From positions 2,257 through 41,635 of the forward strand of contig JAQUGH010000003.1 of the NCBI GenBank assembly GCA_028684195.1: DNA of 39,379 nucleotides, read 5' to 3'. Positions within the stretch are counted from its first letter, which is position 1; each line of letters starts with the position of its first letter. Shown piece by piece: positions 10,398 through 22,525 of this stretch. Source of the stretch: Clostridia bacterium (lineage in GTDB: Bacteria > Bacillota > Peptococcia > DRI-13 > DTU073). The notes under the pieces are model-generated. The model did no database searches. It saw only the letters and a program-made list of their open reading frames with translations, and was not told where the DNA came from. The translations under genes and the position numbers were made by a program.

Positions 10398-11651
10398 TTA
10401 TTTCAGGAAACCTTGATAATGTCGCATCAAAAGATTCGATTCCATTTGTTTCATAGTATCTAATGCTACACCAACCACAATCAGTAAACTAGTACCACCA
10501 AAATATACCGGTAATTCTGTTACCTTAATTAAAAGAGATGGCAAAATAGCAATCGCAGCTAAAAAGATAGCTCCAGCAAGAGTAATACGATTTGCCACTT
10601 TTTCTATATATTCTGCAGTAGGACGACCTGGTCTCAATCCTGGTATAAAACCGCCATATTTCTTCATGTTATCAGCAACATCACTAGGATTAAACGTTAT
10701 TGCTGTATAAAAATACGTAAAGAATATAATCATCAAAGCATATATAAGCTGATACCACCAAGATTGAAAATCAAATATTTTAGTCACAAAGATTGCACAC
10801 CCATTCGTAGGAAACCACGATGCTATCGTACCGGGAAACATCATAATAGATATCGCAAAGATAATAGGAATAACACCCGCTTGATTAACTTTCAAAGGCA
10901 CATGTGTACTCTGACCACCATAGACCTTTCTTCCTACCACCCTTTTTGCATATTGTACCGGAATCCGTCTTTGTCCCTCCTGTATAGCTATTATACCTGC
11001 CATTACAACAAGAGCCACTACAATAAACATCAATACAACGAATATATTAGTTGTCCCTTCCTTCAAATACTTAAACATAATTACAATTCCTGACGGAACA
11101 CGTGATACTATCCCTGCAAAGATTATTAAAGATATCCCATTGCCTATTCCCTTTTCTGTTATTAATTCACCTAGCCACATCAAAAACGCAGTACCTGCTG
11201 TCAATGATAATGCAATAAGAAGTGTAGACACAATACCTGGATTAATAATAGCCGTTCTTAAACCAAACGATATTCCAACAGCCTGGATAAAGCCTAAAAT
11301 AACTGTTCCATAACGAACATATTGAGTCATCTTCTTACGTCCATCAGGTTCTTTTGATAATCTTTCCAAATAAGGTATCACAACTGTCAATAGTTGCATA
11401 ATAATTGAAGCATTAATATACGGCGTTATACTCATCGCAAAAATAGAAAACTTCTTAAAAGCTCCCCCTGATATAACATCAAAAAAGCCCAGTAATTGTC
11501 CTTGCCCAACGAGTTTTTCAATAACATCCGTATCAATTCCCGGAACAGGTATGTGAACCCCAATTCTAAATACCACAAACATCATTATAGTAAAAATTAT
11601 CTTTTTTCGTAAATCCGAAAGTTTCCATGCACTTCTTAAAACCTCTAACAA
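10398..11651 (-). CDS. secY: Protein translocase subunit SecY
   Basis: PGIDTDVIEKL, SITPYINASIIMQLLTVVIPYLERLSKEPDGRKK, ten-TM architecture. Confidence 0.97.
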   Translation of the reverse strand: MLEVLRSAWKLSDLRKKIIFTIMMFVVFRIGVHIPVPGIDTDVIEKLVGQGQLLGFFDVISGGAFKKFSIFAMSITPYINASIIMQLLTVVIPYLERLSKEPDGRKKMTQYVRYGTVILGFIQAVGISFGLRTAIINPGIVSTLLIALSLTAGTAFLMWLGELITEKGIGNGISLIIFAGIVSRVPSGIVIMFKYLKEGTTNIFVVLMFIVVALVVMAGIIAIQEGQRRIPVQYAKRVVGRKVYGGQSTHVPLKVNQAGVIPIIFAISIMMFPGTIASWFPTNGCAIFVTKIFDFQSWWYQLIYALMIIFFTYFYTAITFNPSDVADNMKKYGGFIPGLRPGRPTAEYIEKVANRITLAGAIFLAAIAILPSLLIKVTELPVYFGGTSLLIVVGVALDTMKQMESNLLMRHYQGFLK

Positions 11652-12095
11652 CTATATCACCTCTGTTTGGCCGCCCACAGCGGCAATTTTTTCTGTTGCC
11701 GCTTTTGAAAAGCCATGAGCTTTTACGGTTAAAGCCTTTGTGATATCCCCATCCCCAAGTATTCTTATTCCATCACGTACATTTTTTATTAAACCTGATT
11801 CTACCAAAACCTCCGGTGTAACCACCGTGCCATCTTCAAAGCGTTCTTCTAATTGTTTAAGATTTATTATCACATATTCAGACTTAAATATATTTGTAAA
11901 TCCACGTTTAGGCAACCGCCTTTGTAATGGTGTCTGACCACCTTCAAAATATGGACCTTTTCCTCCTCCAGCCCTGGCCTTCTGTCCTTTATGACCACGA
12001 CCAGCCGTCTTGCCTAAACCGGACCCAGTTCCTCGTCCCTTCCTTGTAGACACGTCCCTAGAACCTTCAGCAGACTTTAAATTATGGAGTTTCAT
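11652..12095 (-). CDS. rplO: 50S ribosomal protein L15
   Basis: [44 protein letters not shown]. Confidence 0.98.
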   Translation of the reverse strand: MKLHNLKSAEGSRDVSTRKGRGTGSGLGKTAGRGHKGQKARAGGGKGPYFEGGQTPLQRRLPKRGFTNIFKSEYVIINLKQLEERFEDGTVVTPEVLVESGLIKNVRDGIRILGDGDITKALTVKAHGFSKAATEKIAAVGGQTEVI

Positions 12096-12113
12096 TTGTT
12101 ACACCTCCTCTTG

Positions 12114-12299
12114 TCACTGATCCAATTCTTCTACTAATAATAAATGTCCTACTTTTTTAATCTTCCCACATACATCTGGCGTAGCTTCATGAATAACACT
12201 GTGATTCAATTTATGAAGTCCAAGTGTTCTAACATTTGCCCTTACTACTTTATTGTATCCAATGACACTTTTTTTTAAAGTAACTTTTATCTTAGCCAT
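12114..12299 (-). CDS. rpmD: 50S ribosomal protein L30 (start trimmed to MAKIKVTLKK)
   Basis: MAKIKVTLKKSVIGYNKVVRANVRTLGLHKLNHSV. Confidence 0.97.
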   Translation of the reverse strand: MAKIKVTLKKSVIGYNKVVRANVRTLGLHKLNHSVIHEATPDVCGKIKKVGHLLLVEELDQ

Positions 12300-12309
12300 C
12301 GTCGACCTC

Positions 12310-12810
12310 CTAACCCCTAAGTTCTTCAACGGACTTATCCCGCAATCTAGCAACATCCTCAGCCCGTTTTAAACTTTCCAGTCCCTTTAGGGTAGCTCTT
12401 ACCATGTTATTAGCATTATTAGAACCCAGTGATTTAGTTAAAATATCACGTAATCCAACCGCCTCTAGTACAGCGCGAACAGGTCCACCAGCAATAACTC
12501 CAGTACCTTCTGATGCTGGTTTCATTAATACTTTCCCTGCACCAAATCTACCTAATACTTCATGAGGAATGGTTGTTCCCACTATAGGAACCGCAATCAA
12601 ATTCTTTTTAGCATCATCTATACCCTTTCGTATTGCTTCGGGTACTTCAGTAGCCTTACCTAAACCCGCTCCCACATAACCATTGCCATCTCCTACCACA
12701 ATCAACGCACTAAAACTAAAACGACGTCCACCTTTAACAACCTTGGCTACACGGTTTATATAAACAACTGTTTCACTAAGTTCCATTTTACTAGCATCTA
12801 TTCTTGCCAT
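12310..12810 (-). CDS. rpsE: 30S ribosomal protein S5
   Basis: [44 protein letters not shown]. Confidence 0.98.
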   Translation of the reverse strand: MARIDASKMELSETVVYINRVAKVVKGGRRFSFSALIVVGDGNGYVGAGLGKATEVPEAIRKGIDDAKKNLIAVPIVGTTIPHEVLGRFGAGKVLMKPASEGTGVIAGGPVRAVLEAVGLRDILTKSLGSNNANNMVRATLKGLESLKRAEDVARLRDKSVEELRG

Positions 12811-12834
12811 TCTTTTCCCTCCTTTACCAGCAAC

Positions 12835-13212
12835 TTAAAATACCAGTCCTGCCTCTCGTGCTCCTTCGGCAACCGCTTTCACACGACCATGATAAGTATT
12901 ACCACCACGATCAAATATTACCTCTTTAATACCATTCTTTAGTGCCTTTTCTGCTAATATCTGACCTATCTTGTATGCCGCGCCAACATTTCCACCATAT
13001 TCCAGTTCGCTTTTTATTGATGCTTCCAGTGTCGAGGCAGAGACTATAGTCGTTCCTTGTGTATCATCAATCAACTGAGCATACATATGCTTTGAACTTC
13101 TATAAACAGCCAATCTAGGTCGTTCTGTCGTTCCGTTAATGTTTTTTCTTATTCTCAGATGTTTTTTTTGACAATTTTTCTTATGATCACTTTTTGTTAT
13201 CACATGCTTCAC
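12835..13212 (-). CDS. rplR: 50S ribosomal protein L18
   Basis: [35 protein letters not shown]. Confidence 0.97.
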   Translation of the reverse strand: MKHVITKSDHKKNCQKKHLRIRKNINGTTERPRLAVYRSSKHMYAQLIDDTQGTTIVSASTLEASIKSELEYGGNVGAAYKIGQILAEKALKNGIKEVIFDRGGNTYHGRVKAVAEGAREAGLVF

Positions 13213-13246
13213 TCCCTTCTTTTATGAGTTAAGCTTTGAAGTGAGT

Positions 13247-13792
13247 TTACTTTTTCTTAGCGCCCGTCTTACCAGCTTTTAAACGTATCACTTCATCAGA
13301 ATATCTAATACCTTTCCCTTTATAAGGTTCCGGAAGTCTCACCGCTCTGATATTAGCAGCTAACTGTCCTACTTTTTCTTTATCAATGCCCTTAACAACT
13401 ATTTTGTTTTGTGAAGGAACTTCAATTTCTAAACCGCTTTCAGGTTCAATTTCCACAGGATGAGAATAACCAACTGCTAATACAAGTTTGTTTCCTTGTT
13501 TAGTCGCCCGATACCCAACACCAACTAAATCTAAGGATTTTTGAAAACCATCAGAAACGCCCTGTACCATATTGGCAATTAAGGCTCTAGTTAAACCATG
13601 TATTGCTCTATGATCCTTATTATCTTTTAAACGACTAACAATCACGTTACTATCTTCAACATTAACTCTTACGTATTCGTGTATATCTCTTTCTAATTGC
13701 CCTTTAGGTCCTTTAACCAAAATACGTAAATCATTAATTTCTACCTCCACCCCAGTGGGTATAGCAATAGGTTGCTTACCAATTCTTGACAT
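13247..13792 (-). CDS. rplF: 50S ribosomal protein L6 (start trimmed to MSRIGKQP)
   Basis: [19 protein letters not shown]... [39 protein letters not shown] upstream. Confidence 0.98.
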   Translation of the reverse strand: MSRIGKQPIAIPTGVEVEINDLRILVKGPKGQLERDIHEYVRVNVEDSNVIVSRLKDNKDHRAIHGLTRALIANMVQGVSDGFQKSLDLVGVGYRATKQGNKLVLAVGYSHPVEIEPESGLEIEVPSQNKIVVKGIDKEKVGQLAANIRAVRLPEPYKGKGIRYSDEVIRLKAGKTGAKKK

Positions 13793-13841
13793 TTTCGCAC
13801 CTCCCAAGCAAGCCATTTTTTACCGAGATCCCTAAAGGATT

Positions 13842-14234
13842 CTACCAAACATAACAAATTACTTCCCCGCCGAGACCACGTTTTCTCGCTTCTTTATCAG
13901 ACACAATACCTTGTGATGTAGAAATAATAGCAATACCTAACCCGCCTAGAACACGAGGAACCTCATCTTTTTTTGCATAAACACGTAATCCAGGTCTACT
14001 AATACGTTTTATTCCACTAATAACCTTTTCTTTGTTAAATCCATACTTCAAATAAAGTCTAAGAATTCCTTGTTTTTCATCTTCAATAAACTCAAATCCC
14101 TTAATCATCCCTTCCGATTCAAGAATTTGGGCAAGGGTTTTCTTCATATTTGAAGCCGGTATTTCAACCTTCTCATGATTAACTGAATTTGCATTCCTTA
14201 TTCTTGTTAAAAAATCCGCAATAGGATCCGTCAT
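13842..14234 (-). CDS. rpsH: 30S ribosomal protein S8
   Basis: [18 protein letters not shown]... [11 protein letters not shown]. Confidence 0.98.
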   Translation of the reverse strand: MTDPIADFLTRIRNANSVNHEKVEIPASNMKKTLAQILESEGMIKGFEFIEDEKQGILRLYLKYGFNKEKVISGIKRISRPGLRVYAKKDEVPRVLGGLGIAIISTSQGIVSDKEARKRGLGGEVICYVW

Positions 14235-14270
14235 AACCATATTTAAGCGACCCCCCTTCCTCTATCAAAC

Positions 14271-14456
14271 TTACCAACTGGCCTTGGTCACACCGGGAAT
14301 TTGTCCTTCATGAGCCAGTGTACGAAAGCAAATTCTACACATACCAAACTTCCGTAAATAAGCGTGAGGACGACCACATATTTTGCATCTATTATAGTTT
14401 CTCACCTTGAATTTAGGTGTCTCTTTCTGTTTTAAAACTAACGCTTTCTTGGCCAC
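14271..14456 (-). CDS. rpsN: 30S ribosomal protein S14, zinc-ribbon type
   Basis: 61 aa with CxxC pairs ([20 protein letters not shown]). Confidence 0.97.
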   Translation of the reverse strand: MAKKALVLKQKETPKFKVRNYNRCKICGRPHAYLRKFGMCRICFRTLAHEGQIPGVTKASW

Positions 14457-14486
14457 ACAATTCCCTCCTTCATATAAAATATTTTT

Positions 14487-15029
14487 TTATTTATTTACGA
14501 GAGGCATTCCCATAAAGCTTAATAGCCCTTTTGATTCCTCATCCGTTTTAGCAGTTGTAACAAATATAATGTCCATGCCTCTTACCTTATCAACCTTATC
14601 ATAATCAATCTCAGGAAATACCAATTGTTCTTTCAATCCAAGGGTATAATTACCTCTTCCATCAAAGGACTTTGGTGATATTCCACGAAAATCTCTAACT
14701 CTAGGTAACACAACATTGAAAAGTTTATCTACAAACTCATACATTCTATCACTTCTCAAAGTTACTTTAGTTCCTATTGGCATACCTTCACGCAATTTGA
14801 AAGCGGCAATAGATTTTTTTGCACGTGTTATAATCGGTTTTTGTCCGGTTATTATTTGCAAATCCACCACTGCACCATCAAGAGCTTTGGGGTTTTGTGC
14901 AGCTTCGCCTACACCAATGTTTACAATTACTTTATCCAGTTTAGGTATTTCCATCACATTCTTATAACTAAACTTCTGCATCATTGCAGGAATAATTTCC
15001 TTAACATACTTTTCCTTTAACCGTACCAC
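14487..15029 (-). CDS. rplE: 50S ribosomal protein L5
   Basis: [43 protein letters not shown]. Confidence 0.98.
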   Translation of the reverse strand: MVRLKEKYVKEIIPAMMQKFSYKNVMEIPKLDKVIVNIGVGEAAQNPKALDGAVVDLQIITGQKPIITRAKKSIAAFKLREGMPIGTKVTLRSDRMYEFVDKLFNVVLPRVRDFRGISPKSFDGRGNYTLGLKEQLVFPEIDYDKVDKVRGMDIIFVTTAKTDEESKGLLSFMGMPLVNK

Positions 15030-15054
15030 ACCTTAACCTCCCTTCTGGCATAGC

Positions 15055-15384
15055 CTACTTGTCAAATTGCTCTCCACATTGATAACAAACTCTAACTTTT
15101 TTACCATCAGTCAAAAACTTTTTATTAATACGAACAGGTTCCTTACACTTCTCACAATATATCATCACATTCGAACTGGCAATAGCTGCCTCTTGTTCAA
15201 CAATTCCACCTTGTGGGCTAGATTGTGTCGGTTTCATATGTTTTTTAACAATATTAATTCCTTCCACAATAACCCTGCCCTTATTAAGATCAACATTAAG
15301 AATTTTACCCTTTTTCCCAGCATCTTTGCCGGTAATTACTTGAACTATATCATTCTTTTTGACATGAATTTTTATTTTATTCAC
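15055..15384 (-). CDS. rplX: 50S ribosomal protein L24
   Basis: KKNDIVQVITGKDAGKKGKILNV; KOW motif. Confidence 0.97.
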   Translation of the reverse strand: MNKIKIHVKKNDIVQVITGKDAGKKGKILNVDLNKGRVIVEGINIVKKHMKPTQSSPQGGIVEQEAAIASSNVMIYCEKCKEPVRINKKFLTDGKKVRVCYQCGEQFDK

Positions 15385-15425
15385 GTACGGATCTCACCTC
15401 CAACCGTAACTTTTCAAAGAAGGTC

Positions 15426-15794
15426 CTACAATACTTCAGGTGCCAATGAAAGAATCTTGATAAATTGTTTTTCTCTCAATTCACGAGCTACAGGACCAAA
15501 TATACGTGTTCCTTTGGGACTCTTATCATCTTTAATTATAACAGCAGCATTCTCATCAAATCTGATATATGAACCATCAGCCCGTCTCTTTGCAGTCTTT
15601 GTACGTACGACTACCGCTTTTACAACTTCACCTTTTTTAACAACGCCACCTGGCGTTGCTTCTTTAACAGTCGCAGTTATAATATCACCAACCGAAGCAT
15701 ACCGATGATATGATCCCCCCACAACTCTGATACATAATATCTGTTTTGCGCCTGTATTATCAGCAACTTTAACAACCGTTTCTTGCTGTATCAT
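15426..15794 (-). CDS. rplN: 50S ribosomal protein L14
   Basis: [28 protein letters not shown]. Confidence 0.98.
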   Translation of the reverse strand: MIQQETVVKVADNTGAKQILCIRVVGGSYHRYASVGDIITATVKEATPGGVVKKGEVVKAVVVRTKTAKRRADGSYIRFDENAAVIIKDDKSPKGTRIFGPVARELREKQFIKILSLAPEVL

Positions 15795-15826
15795 ACCGCA
15801 AACCTCCTTTCAGGAATAGTTCCTGT

Positions 15827-16108
15827 TTAAACAATGGGAGCTTTCTCAATAATTTGGACAACCCTCCAACATTTTCCTTTACTTAAAGGACGAGTTTCCA
15901 TAATCTGAACCTTATCTCCAACTTTGCAAATATTTTCTTCATCATGTGCCTTATACTTTTTCGTAATTCTCATGATTTTTTTATACATCGCATGTTTCTT
16001 GAAATTCTCAATCGAGACTACCACAGTTTTATCCATCTTATCACTTACCACAACACCGGTACGTGTCTTACGCATACCTCTTTCCAAGGTTAATACCTCC
16101 TTTGCCAA
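15827..16108 (-). CDS. rpsQ: 30S ribosomal protein S17
   Basis: [45 protein letters not shown]. Confidence 0.97.
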   Translation of the reverse strand: MAKEVLTLERGMRKTRTGVVVSDKMDKTVVVSIENFKKHAMYKKIMRITKKYKAHDEENICKVGDKVQIMETRPLSKGKCWRVVQIIEKAPIV

Positions 16109-16128
16109 AGCTTATCCCCAGAATCAAT

Positions 16129-16329
16129 TCATCCATTCTCTCTTAGCTCACGTTCCCTGATCACCGTATGAGTTCTAGCAATTGTTTTACGAACCTCACG
16201 CAAACGCATGGGATTCTCCAATTGTCCAGTAGCAAGCTGGAATCGTAAGTTAAACAGTTCCTCTTTAAGCTCAATAATCTTATTTCCCAATTCTTCCTGT
16301 GTCAGGTCACGAAGATTTTTAGCTTTCAC
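16129..16329 (-). CDS. rpmC: 50S ribosomal protein L29 (likely GTG start overlapping the rplP stop; ORF track extends to 16353)
   Basis: [43 protein letters not shown]. Confidence 0.9.
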   Translation of the reverse strand: MKAKNLRDLTQEELGNKIIELKEELFNLRFQLATGQLENPMRLREVRKTIARTHTVIRERELRENG

Positions 16330-16756
16330 TTGCTTCACCACCCATTTCTTCACGTTTTACAAACTTCGTTTTTATGGGCATTTTATAAGAGGCTAAACGA
16401 AATGCTTCCCTAGCTGTGGTTTCATCAACACCGGCAATTTCAAACATAACCCTTCCCGGTTTTACTACAGCCACCCAATATTCAGGTGATCCCTTACCGC
16501 TACCCATACGAGTCTCAGCAGGTTTTACTGTAATGGGCTTATCTGGGAATATTTTGATCCACACCTTACCGCCACGTTTAATATATCTAGTCATGGCAAT
16601 ACGAGCAGCTTCTATTTGACGACTGGTAATCCAACTGGCTTCCAATGCTTGTAATCCATATTCACCATAATTTACTTTACTACCTCTAATAGTTTTCCCT
16701 TTTAACGAACTTTTACGGTGAGGTTTACGCCATTTAACTCTCTTAGGAATTAACAT
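16319..16756 (-). CDS. rplP: 50S ribosomal protein L16 (start trimmed to [11 protein letters not shown])
   Basis: [67 protein letters not shown]. Confidence 0.98.
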   Translation of the reverse strand: MLIPKRVKWRKPHRKSSLKGKTIRGSKVNYGEYGLQALEASWITSRQIEAARIAMTRYIKRGGKVWIKIFPDKPITVKPAETRMGSGKGSPEYWVAVVKPGRVMFEIAGVDETTAREAFRLASYKMPIKTKFVKREEMGGEASES

Positions 16757-17411
16757 TAACGTTCTCCTCCTTCCTGTCTTTAACTTCAGGAAGTATCTCC
16801 CCTTTATATATCCAAACCTTAACACCAATTTTACCATAGGTAGTATTGGCTTCTGCAAATCCATAATCAATATCAGCTCTCATCGTATGAAGCGGTACCT
16901 TTCCCTCACTATACCATTCAGTACGAGCAATTTCAGCTCCTCCCAAACGTCCAGAACAGGAAATTTTTACACCTTGTGCTCCAACACGCATAGTACGCGA
17001 AACTGATTGTTTCATTGCACGGCGGAAACCGATACGTTTTTCAAGTTGTGATGCTATTCCTTCCGCAACCAACTGTGCATCAAGCTCCGGCCTTTTTATT
17101 TCTACAATATTTACACTAACCTTTTTTCCAGTCATATTCTCTATACTTTTCTTTAATGCTTCTACCTCAATACCACCCCGTCCTATAACGATTCCCGGTT
17201 TTGCGGTATGAATAGACACCTTTACTCTATTTGCTGCACGATCAATCTTTACACTTGAAACTCCAGCATGAAAAAGCTTTTCTTTTATATAACTGCGCAT
17301 CTTTAGGTCTTCGTGAAGGAGTTCTCCATAGTTTTTGTCAGCGTACCAATTACTATCCCAATCACGAATGATTCCAATTCTAAACCCTTTCGGATGTACC
17401 TTCTGACCCAC
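16743..17411 (-). CDS. rpsC: 30S ribosomal protein S3
   Basis: [30 protein letters not shown] domain. Confidence 0.98.
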   Translation of the reverse strand: MGQKVHPKGFRIGIIRDWDSNWYADKNYGELLHEDLKMRSYIKEKLFHAGVSSVKIDRAANRVKVSIHTAKPGIVIGRGGIEVEALKKSIENMTGKKVSVNIVEIKRPELDAQLVAEGIASQLEKRIGFRRAMKQSVSRTMRVGAQGVKISCSGRLGGAEIARTEWYSEGKVPLHTMRADIDYGFAEANTTYGKIGVKVWIYKGEILPEVKDRKEENVNVNS

Positions 17412-17755
17412 TATTTTCCCTCCTTCTTTTCGCCAACTACAACAGTAATGTGACTACTACGTTTTTTTATCATATCAGCTCTACCCATAGCTCTTGGCAG
17501 TACTCTCTTCATGGTCGGTCCCACATCCACATATGCTTCTTTCACATACAAATCATCAGCATTCATTTCATAGTTGTGTTCTGCATTTGCAACAGCAGAC
17601 TTCAAAACCTTATTTATAGATTCCGTCGCCTTATGAGCTGTGAATTTAAGAATACCAAAAGCTTCTCTGATTTCCTTTCCCCGGATAAGATCTATCACTT
17701 GACGTGCTTTCCGGGGAGAGACGCGTATATATTTGGCTACAGCTTTTGCTTCCAT
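17411..17755 (-). CDS. rplV: 50S ribosomal protein L22
   Basis: [22 protein letters not shown]... [22 protein letters not shown]. Confidence 0.98.
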   Translation of the reverse strand: MEAKAVAKYIRVSPRKARQVIDLIRGKEIREAFGILKFTAHKATESINKVLKSAVANAEHNYEMNADDLYVKEAYVDVGPTMKRVLPRAMGRADMIKKRSSHITVVVGEKKEGK

Positions 17756-17781
17756 AAGATATACCTCCTTCTTCCCGGATA

Positions 17782-18066
17782 TTATTTTAAGGCGGTTGAA
17801 CGTTCAGTATGAGCTCCATGCCCTTTAAACGTCCTAGTAGGTGCAAACTCGCCTAACTTTAATCCTACCATATCATCCCTGACATATACAGCAACAAATT
17901 TTCTTCCATCATATACAGCAATCGTATGTCCTATCATCTGTGGAAATATAGTAGAACGACGCGACCACGTTTTGATTACTCTTTTCTCATTTGAACTATT
18001 CATCTGCTCAATTTTCTTTAATAAATGTTCATCAGCAAATGGTCCCTTTTTCAATGACCTGCCCAT
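17782..18066 (-). CDS. rpsS: 30S ribosomal protein S19
   Basis: [23 protein letters not shown]... [17 protein letters not shown]. Confidence 0.98.
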   Translation of the reverse strand: MGRSLKKGPFADEHLLKKIEQMNSSNEKRVIKTWSRRSTIFPQMIGHTIAVYDGRKFVAVYVRDDMVGLKLGEFAPTRTFKGHGAHTERSTALK

Positions 18067-18096
18067 TCATTTGCCCCCTTTCCCTTTTTTTATCAA

Positions 18097-18927
18097 TTAT
18101 TTTTTACGAGGCTTAACAATGAATTTACTTGTAGGATTCTTTTTCTTCCTTGTTTTTCCGCCATTAGCAGGTTTACCCCAAGGAGTCATAGGCGTTTTGC
18201 GTCCAACAGGAGAACGACCTTCTCCGCCACCATGCGGATGATCACAAGGATTCATAACTACGCCACGATTAGCAGGTCTAATTCCCAACCAACGAGTACG
18301 ACCAGCTTTCCCAATATTCATATTTTCATGTTCTAAATTACCAATCTGACCTATGGTTGCTTTACATCTTACATGTACCATCCGAACCTCACCGGACGGC
18401 ATACGCAGAGAAGCATAATTACCCTCTCTCGCCATAAGTTGAGCCGAAGTACCTGCAGAGCGAACTAACTGAGCACCCTTAAGAGGTTTTAACTCAATAT
18501 TGTGGACTACCGTTCCTACAGGTATGTTTTGTAATGGCAAAGCATTACCAATCTTTATATCTGCATCAGCTCCCGAAACTACGGTATCTCCTACTTTCAA
18601 TCCATTAGGTGCAACTATATATCTTTTCTCACCATCCACATAATTAAGCAAAGCAATATTTGCTGAACGGTTAGGATCATACTCTATCGTTGCCACCTTA
18701 GCAATAATACCATCCTTGTCACGCTTGAAATCAATTTTTCTATATGAACGTTTATGCCCACCGCCTCTATGTCTGACAGTCATGCGTCCATAATTATTAC
18801 GACCTGCTTTCTTCTTCAACGGTTCAACCAGGGACTTTTCCGGCTCATTAGCTGTTATCTCCTCGAAAGTAGAAACAGTCATTTGCCTTCTTCCCGGAGA
18901 TGTGGGTTTGAAGCCTCTAACTGGCAT
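18097..18927 (-). CDS. rplB: 50S ribosomal protein L2
   Basis: [34 protein letters not shown]. Confidence 0.98.
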   Translation of the reverse strand: MPVRGFKPTSPGRRQMTVSTFEEITANEPEKSLVEPLKKKAGRNNYGRMTVRHRGGGHKRSYRKIDFKRDKDGIIAKVATIEYDPNRSANIALLNYVDGEKRYIVAPNGLKVGDTVVSGADADIKIGNALPLQNIPVGTVVHNIELKPLKGAQLVRSAGTSAQLMAREGNYASLRMPSGEVRMVHVRCKATIGQIGNLEHENMNIGKAGRTRWLGIRPANRGVVMNPCDHPHGGGEGRSPVGRKTPMTPWGKPANGGKTRKKKNPTSKFIVKPRKK

Positions 18928-18962
18928 TCTTTCTCCCTCCCTTACATTCTCACTCTAAATTA

Positions 18963-19247
18963 TTACTCTTCAAAGATCGGCAATCTCTGCCCACTTTTTA
19001 TAGTTACAATAGCTTTCTTCCAAGCGGAAGTATAACCTTGGGATCGACCCTGCCTTTTCTTCTTTCCAGGGACCTTTAAAGTTTTAACATCAACTACGTC
19101 AACTTTAAAAGCATTCTCCACAGCATACTTTATCTCGATTTTATTTGCTTCTCCATCTACCTTAAATGTATATTTGTTTACTTCTATTAATCCGGTAGTT
19201 TTTTCAGTTACTATCGGTTTAATCAGAACTTCATGAGGATTGCGCAT
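18963..19247 (-). CDS. rplW: 50S ribosomal protein L23
   Basis: VLIKPIVTEKTTGLIEVNKYTFKVDGEANKIEIKYAVE. Confidence 0.97.
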   Translation of the reverse strand: MRNPHEVLIKPIVTEKTTGLIEVNKYTFKVDGEANKIEIKYAVENAFKVDVVDVKTLKVPGKKKRQGRSQGYTSAWKKAIVTIKSGQRLPIFEE

Positions 19248-19870
19248 TACTTAAGCACCTCCTCAATCCTAGCAACAGCAGCTTTAGTTATCACTAAAAT
19301 ATCATGATTTACCATGTCATAGACATTGATACCGCTTGCCCCTACCGGCTTTACACCAGGTATATTCCTAGCAGACTTTTGTACATTTTCAAGATCATCC
19401 GCAGTAACAATAAGAACTTTTTGTGTAACTTTTAAATTGCCCAATATCTCCACCATTTGTTTTGTTTTAGGCTCAGCCATTTCTAACTGATCAAGAACAA
19501 TTATCTCGTCATCGCTAACTTTCGCAGATAATACCGATTTCACAGCAAGACGGGCTTTTTTTCTAGGTATATGATATGAATAATCACGGGGCTTCGGTCC
19601 AAATACGACTCCACCTTTACGCCAAATAGGAGAACTATTTGTACCTGCACGCGCTCTACCTGTTCCCTTTTGTTTCCAAGGCTTTTTCCCGCCTCCACGC
19701 ACTTCTGCTCTTGTCTTAGTTGAGTGTGTGCCACGACGCCAACTAGCCATTTGCATAACTATAGCCTCATGAACAACAGCTTGATTTGGTTCTATTCCAA
19801 ATACGGCTTCACTTAATTCACAATCGCCGACCTGTTCACCTTTTGTATTATATAACATAACCTTAGGCAT
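19247..19870 (-). CDS. rplD: 50S ribosomal protein L4
   Basis: [48 protein letters not shown]. Confidence 0.98.
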   Translation of the reverse strand: MPKVMLYNTKGEQVGDCELSEAVFGIEPNQAVVHEAIVMQMASWRRGTHSTKTRAEVRGGGKKPWKQKGTGRARAGTNSSPIWRKGGVVFGPKPRDYSYHIPRKKARLAVKSVLSAKVSDDEIIVLDQLEMAEPKTKQMVEILGNLKVTQKVLIVTADDLENVQKSARNIPGVKPVGASGINVYDMVNHDILVITKAAVARIEEVLK

Positions 19871-19904
19871 TAAATTATTCCTCCTTTCCCATTGAATCAG
19901 TGTG

Positions 19905-20528
19905 TCATGCCTTAATCGAATTTTTGATGGTTACTAGGCTCTTCTTAGCACCTGGAATAGCCCCTCTAACAAGAAGTAAATTACGTTCCGAATCTACTTT
20001 AACCACCAACAGCTTTTGAACTGTCACACGTTCTCCACCAAGACGTCCGGGAAGTTTACGTCCAAGATAAACACGAGCTGGTCCTTTTGCTCCTAATGAA
20101 CCAGAACCCCGATGATACTTGGAACCATGTTCCATAGGACCACGATGCATCCCATGCCGTTTTATTACACCGCAAAACCCTTTCCCTTTAGAAATAGCAG
20201 ATACATCAACCCATTCACCTTCAGAAAATAAATCAACCTTAATCTCTTGACCTTGTTCAAACGAATCTGTTTCTTCAACTCTAAATTCCTTTAAATAACG
20301 CATCGGTGATAACTGCCCTTTATCAAAATGCCCCTTGCTCGGTTTATTAACTCCCCTAGCTTTTACCTTGCCAAAACCTACCTGGATAGCATTATAACCA
20401 TCAGTATCTAAAGTCTTTTTTTGTATCACAGTACATGGTCCTGCTTCAATTACTGTAACAGGTATCACACGACCCGTTTTATCAAACACCTGAGTCATAC
20501 CAACCTTTGTACCTAATATGGCTTTCAT
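19905..20528 (-). CDS. rplC: 50S ribosomal protein L3 (start trimmed to [11 protein letters not shown])
   Basis: [34 protein letters not shown]... [15 protein letters not shown]. Confidence 0.98.
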   Translation of the reverse strand: MKAILGTKVGMTQVFDKTGRVIPVTVIEAGPCTVIQKKTLDTDGYNAIQVGFGKVKARGVNKPSKGHFDKGQLSPMRYLKEFRVEETDSFEQGQEIKVDLFSEGEWVDVSAISKGKGFCGVIKRHGMHRGPMEHGSKYHRGSGSLGAKGPARVYLGRKLPGRLGGERVTVQKLLVVKVDSERNLLLVRGAIPGAKKSLVTIKNSIKA

Positions 20529-20589
20529 TACTATTGTCACCTCCTAGCAAACCTTTATATCTACCCATGTGGTATCTACCAATATCGTT

Positions 20590-20901
20590 TTATAGCTTGA
20601 TTTCAATATCCACACCTGCTGGTAAATCCAAACTCATCAATGAATCAACAGTTTTTGGATTAGGATCAAGTATATCAATCAGCCTTTTATGCGTCCTCAT
20701 TTCAAACTGTTCCCGAGAATCTTTGTTTACATGAGGAGCCCTCAATACTGTATACACATTCTTCTCCGTGGGTAACGGTATAGGTCCTGCAACCGACGCA
20801 CCTGTTCGTTTAGCGGTCTCAACAATCTTTTCTGCTGATTGATCAATTATCATATGATCAAAAGCCTTAAGTCTAATCCTTATTTTTTGCTGTTTAGCCA
20901 C
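20590..20901 (-). CDS. rpsJ: 30S ribosomal protein S10
   Basis: [43 protein letters not shown]. Confidence 0.98.
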   Translation of the reverse strand: MAKQQKIRIRLKAFDHMIIDQSAEKIVETAKRTGASVAGPIPLPTEKNVYTVLRAPHVNKDSREQFEMRTHKRLIDILDPNPKTVDSLMSLDLPAGVDIEIKL

Positions 20902-20909
20902 GAATTTCC

Positions 20910-21050
20910 CTCCTTTTCGCCCGAATTATTAAATCTCGGACATTCTCAGTGAAAATTACCTGGTACTGAATTCCCATTCAAACAACGCCATCGGGTGTAT
21001 CATTTACTCCCCAGCAACCTTCCACCTCATCGCATGTCAACCACACTTTA
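20910..21050 (-). promoter_or_regulatory. Putative S10-operon 5' leader (~140 nt, untranslated, between promoter and rpsJ)
   Basis: GTTGACATGCGATGAGGTGGAAGGTTGCTGGGGAGTAAATGATACACCCGATGGCGTTGTTTGAATGGGAATTCAGTACCAGG; GC-richer than other intergenic DNA here, no credible ORF. Confidence 0.5.
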
Positions 21051-21053
21051 TCT

Positions 21054-21082
21054 ATTATACAGAAAAGCAATCATTTATACAA
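21054..21082 (-). promoter_or_regulatory. Sigma-A-like promoter for the S10 operon: TTGTAT-N17-TATAAT
   Basis: Minus strand TTGTAT AAATGATTGCTTTTCTG TATAAT. Confidence 0.65.
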
Positions 21083-21111
21083 GAGTTATTTTAATACAAA
21101 CAAAACTAAGA

Positions 21112-21143
21112 GGGAGAAGAAGGGAATATGCCCCCCAACTCCC
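21112..21143 (-). terminator. Possible terminator after tuf copy 1
   Basis: Minus strand GGGAGTTGGGGGGCATATTCCCTTCTTCTCCC followed by TCTTAGTTTTGTTTG; imperfect stem. Confidence 0.4.
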
Positions 21144-21166
21144 ATGTAACATAACATACTCAATGG

Positions 21167-22357
21167 TTATTCACTAATACCTGTTACCACACCAGCTCCA
21201 ACAGTACGTCCGCCTTCGCGAATAGCGAAGCGAACTCCTTCTTCAATAGCTATCGGTGTAATCAATTCTATATTCATTTTGATGTTATCCCCAGGCATAC
21301 ACATTTCTACACCTTCCGGTAATGTTGCTACCCCTGTAACATCTGTTGTACGGAAATAAAATTGTGGTCTATATCCGTTAAAAAACGGTGTATGTCTTCC
21401 ACCTTCCTCTTTCGTCAATACATATACTTCCGCCGAAAATTTTGTGTGAGGTTTTATTGAACCTGTTTTCGCTAATACTTGACCACGTTCAATTTCTTTC
21501 TTTTCAATGCCTCTTAGTAATGCTCCAATATTGTCCCCTGCTACAGCTTGATCTAACAATTTACGGAACATCTCCAAACCAGTTACTACACATTTGCGTG
21601 GAGCATCACTCAAGCCAACTATTTCTACTTCTTCACCTATTTTTATTGTTCCTCTTTCCACACGACCTGTAGCCACTGTGCCACGTCCGGTTATGGTAAA
21701 TACATCTTCTACCGGCATCAAAAATGGTTTGTCTGTATTTCTTTCAGGTGTGGGTAAATATTCATCAACTGCGTTCATTAATTCCATTATTTTATCTGCC
21801 CATTCACTTTCAGGTTCTTCTAAAGCTTTCAAGGCTGAACCTCTTATAATTGGAATATCATCTCCGGGAAACTCATACTCTGTTAACAATTCCCTTAATT
21901 CCATTTCCACAAGTTCCAATAGTTCTTCGTCATCTACCATATCTACCTTATTCATAAATACTACAATATAAGGTACTCCTACCTGACGAGCAAGTAAAAT
22001 ATGCTCACGTGTTTGAGGCATTGGTCCATCTGTAGCTGACACTACAAGAATTGCTCCATCCATCTGTGCTGCTCCTGTTATCATGTTCTTAACATAATCG
22101 GCATGACCTGGGCAGTCCACATGTGCGTAGTGTCTACTTTCTGTTTCATATTCTACGTGTGATGTGGAAATCGTAATCCCACGTGCCTTTTCTTCAGGTG
22201 CCTTGTCAATTTGATCAAATGCTACTTGTTGTGACAACCCTCTCTTCGATAAAACATTTGTTATAGCTGCTGTCAATGTAGTTTTACCATGGTCTACGTG
22301 ACCGACCGTCCCAATATTTATATGTGGTTTCGATCTGTCGTATTTTGCTTTTCCCAT
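21167..22357 (-). CDS. tuf: Elongation factor Tu, copy 1 (start trimmed to [17 protein letters not shown])
   Basis: [54 protein letters not shown]; 396 aa. Confidence 0.98.
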   Translation of the reverse strand: MGKAKYDRSKPHINIGTVGHVDHGKTTLTAAITNVLSKRGLSQQVAFDQIDKAPEEKARGITISTSHVEYETESRHYAHVDCPGHADYVKNMITGAAQMDGAILVVSATDGPMPQTREHILLARQVGVPYIVVFMNKVDMVDDEELLELVEMELRELLTEYEFPGDDIPIIRGSALKALEEPESEWADKIMELMNAVDEYLPTPERNTDKPFLMPVEDVFTITGRGTVATGRVERGTIKIGEEVEIVGLSDAPRKCVVTGLEMFRKLLDQAVAGDNIGALLRGIEKKEIERGQVLAKTGSIKPHTKFSAEVYVLTKEEGGRHTPFFNGYRPQFYFRTTDVTGVATLPEGVEMCMPGDNIKMNIELITPIAIEEGVRFAIREGGRTVGAGVVTGISE

Positions 22358-22525
22358 TTCTCTGAATCCTCCTTTAATCTCTTTGTTTTTTCGAGCAATA
22401 ATTCTCTTTAATATTAATACCCATTCAATGGCTAATCGTTCTAATATCCTCTTCCTACAAATCAAGAGCAAGAGTAAATTATTCTTAGAACATTTTAACC
22501 AAGTTTGGTTTTAACAGTAACGCTA

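Noticed and set aside
21388-21971. Identical plus-strand ORF pairs at 21388/37174 and 21594/37380
   Set aside because: They are antisense reading frames within the two near-identical tuf genes, duplicated only because tuf is.
22357-22471. N-terminal extension of EF-Tu copy 1 in the ORF track
   Set aside because: Extension is unlike any EF-Tu, an SD (GGAGG) precedes [10 protein letters not shown], and copy 2 shares that same start context.
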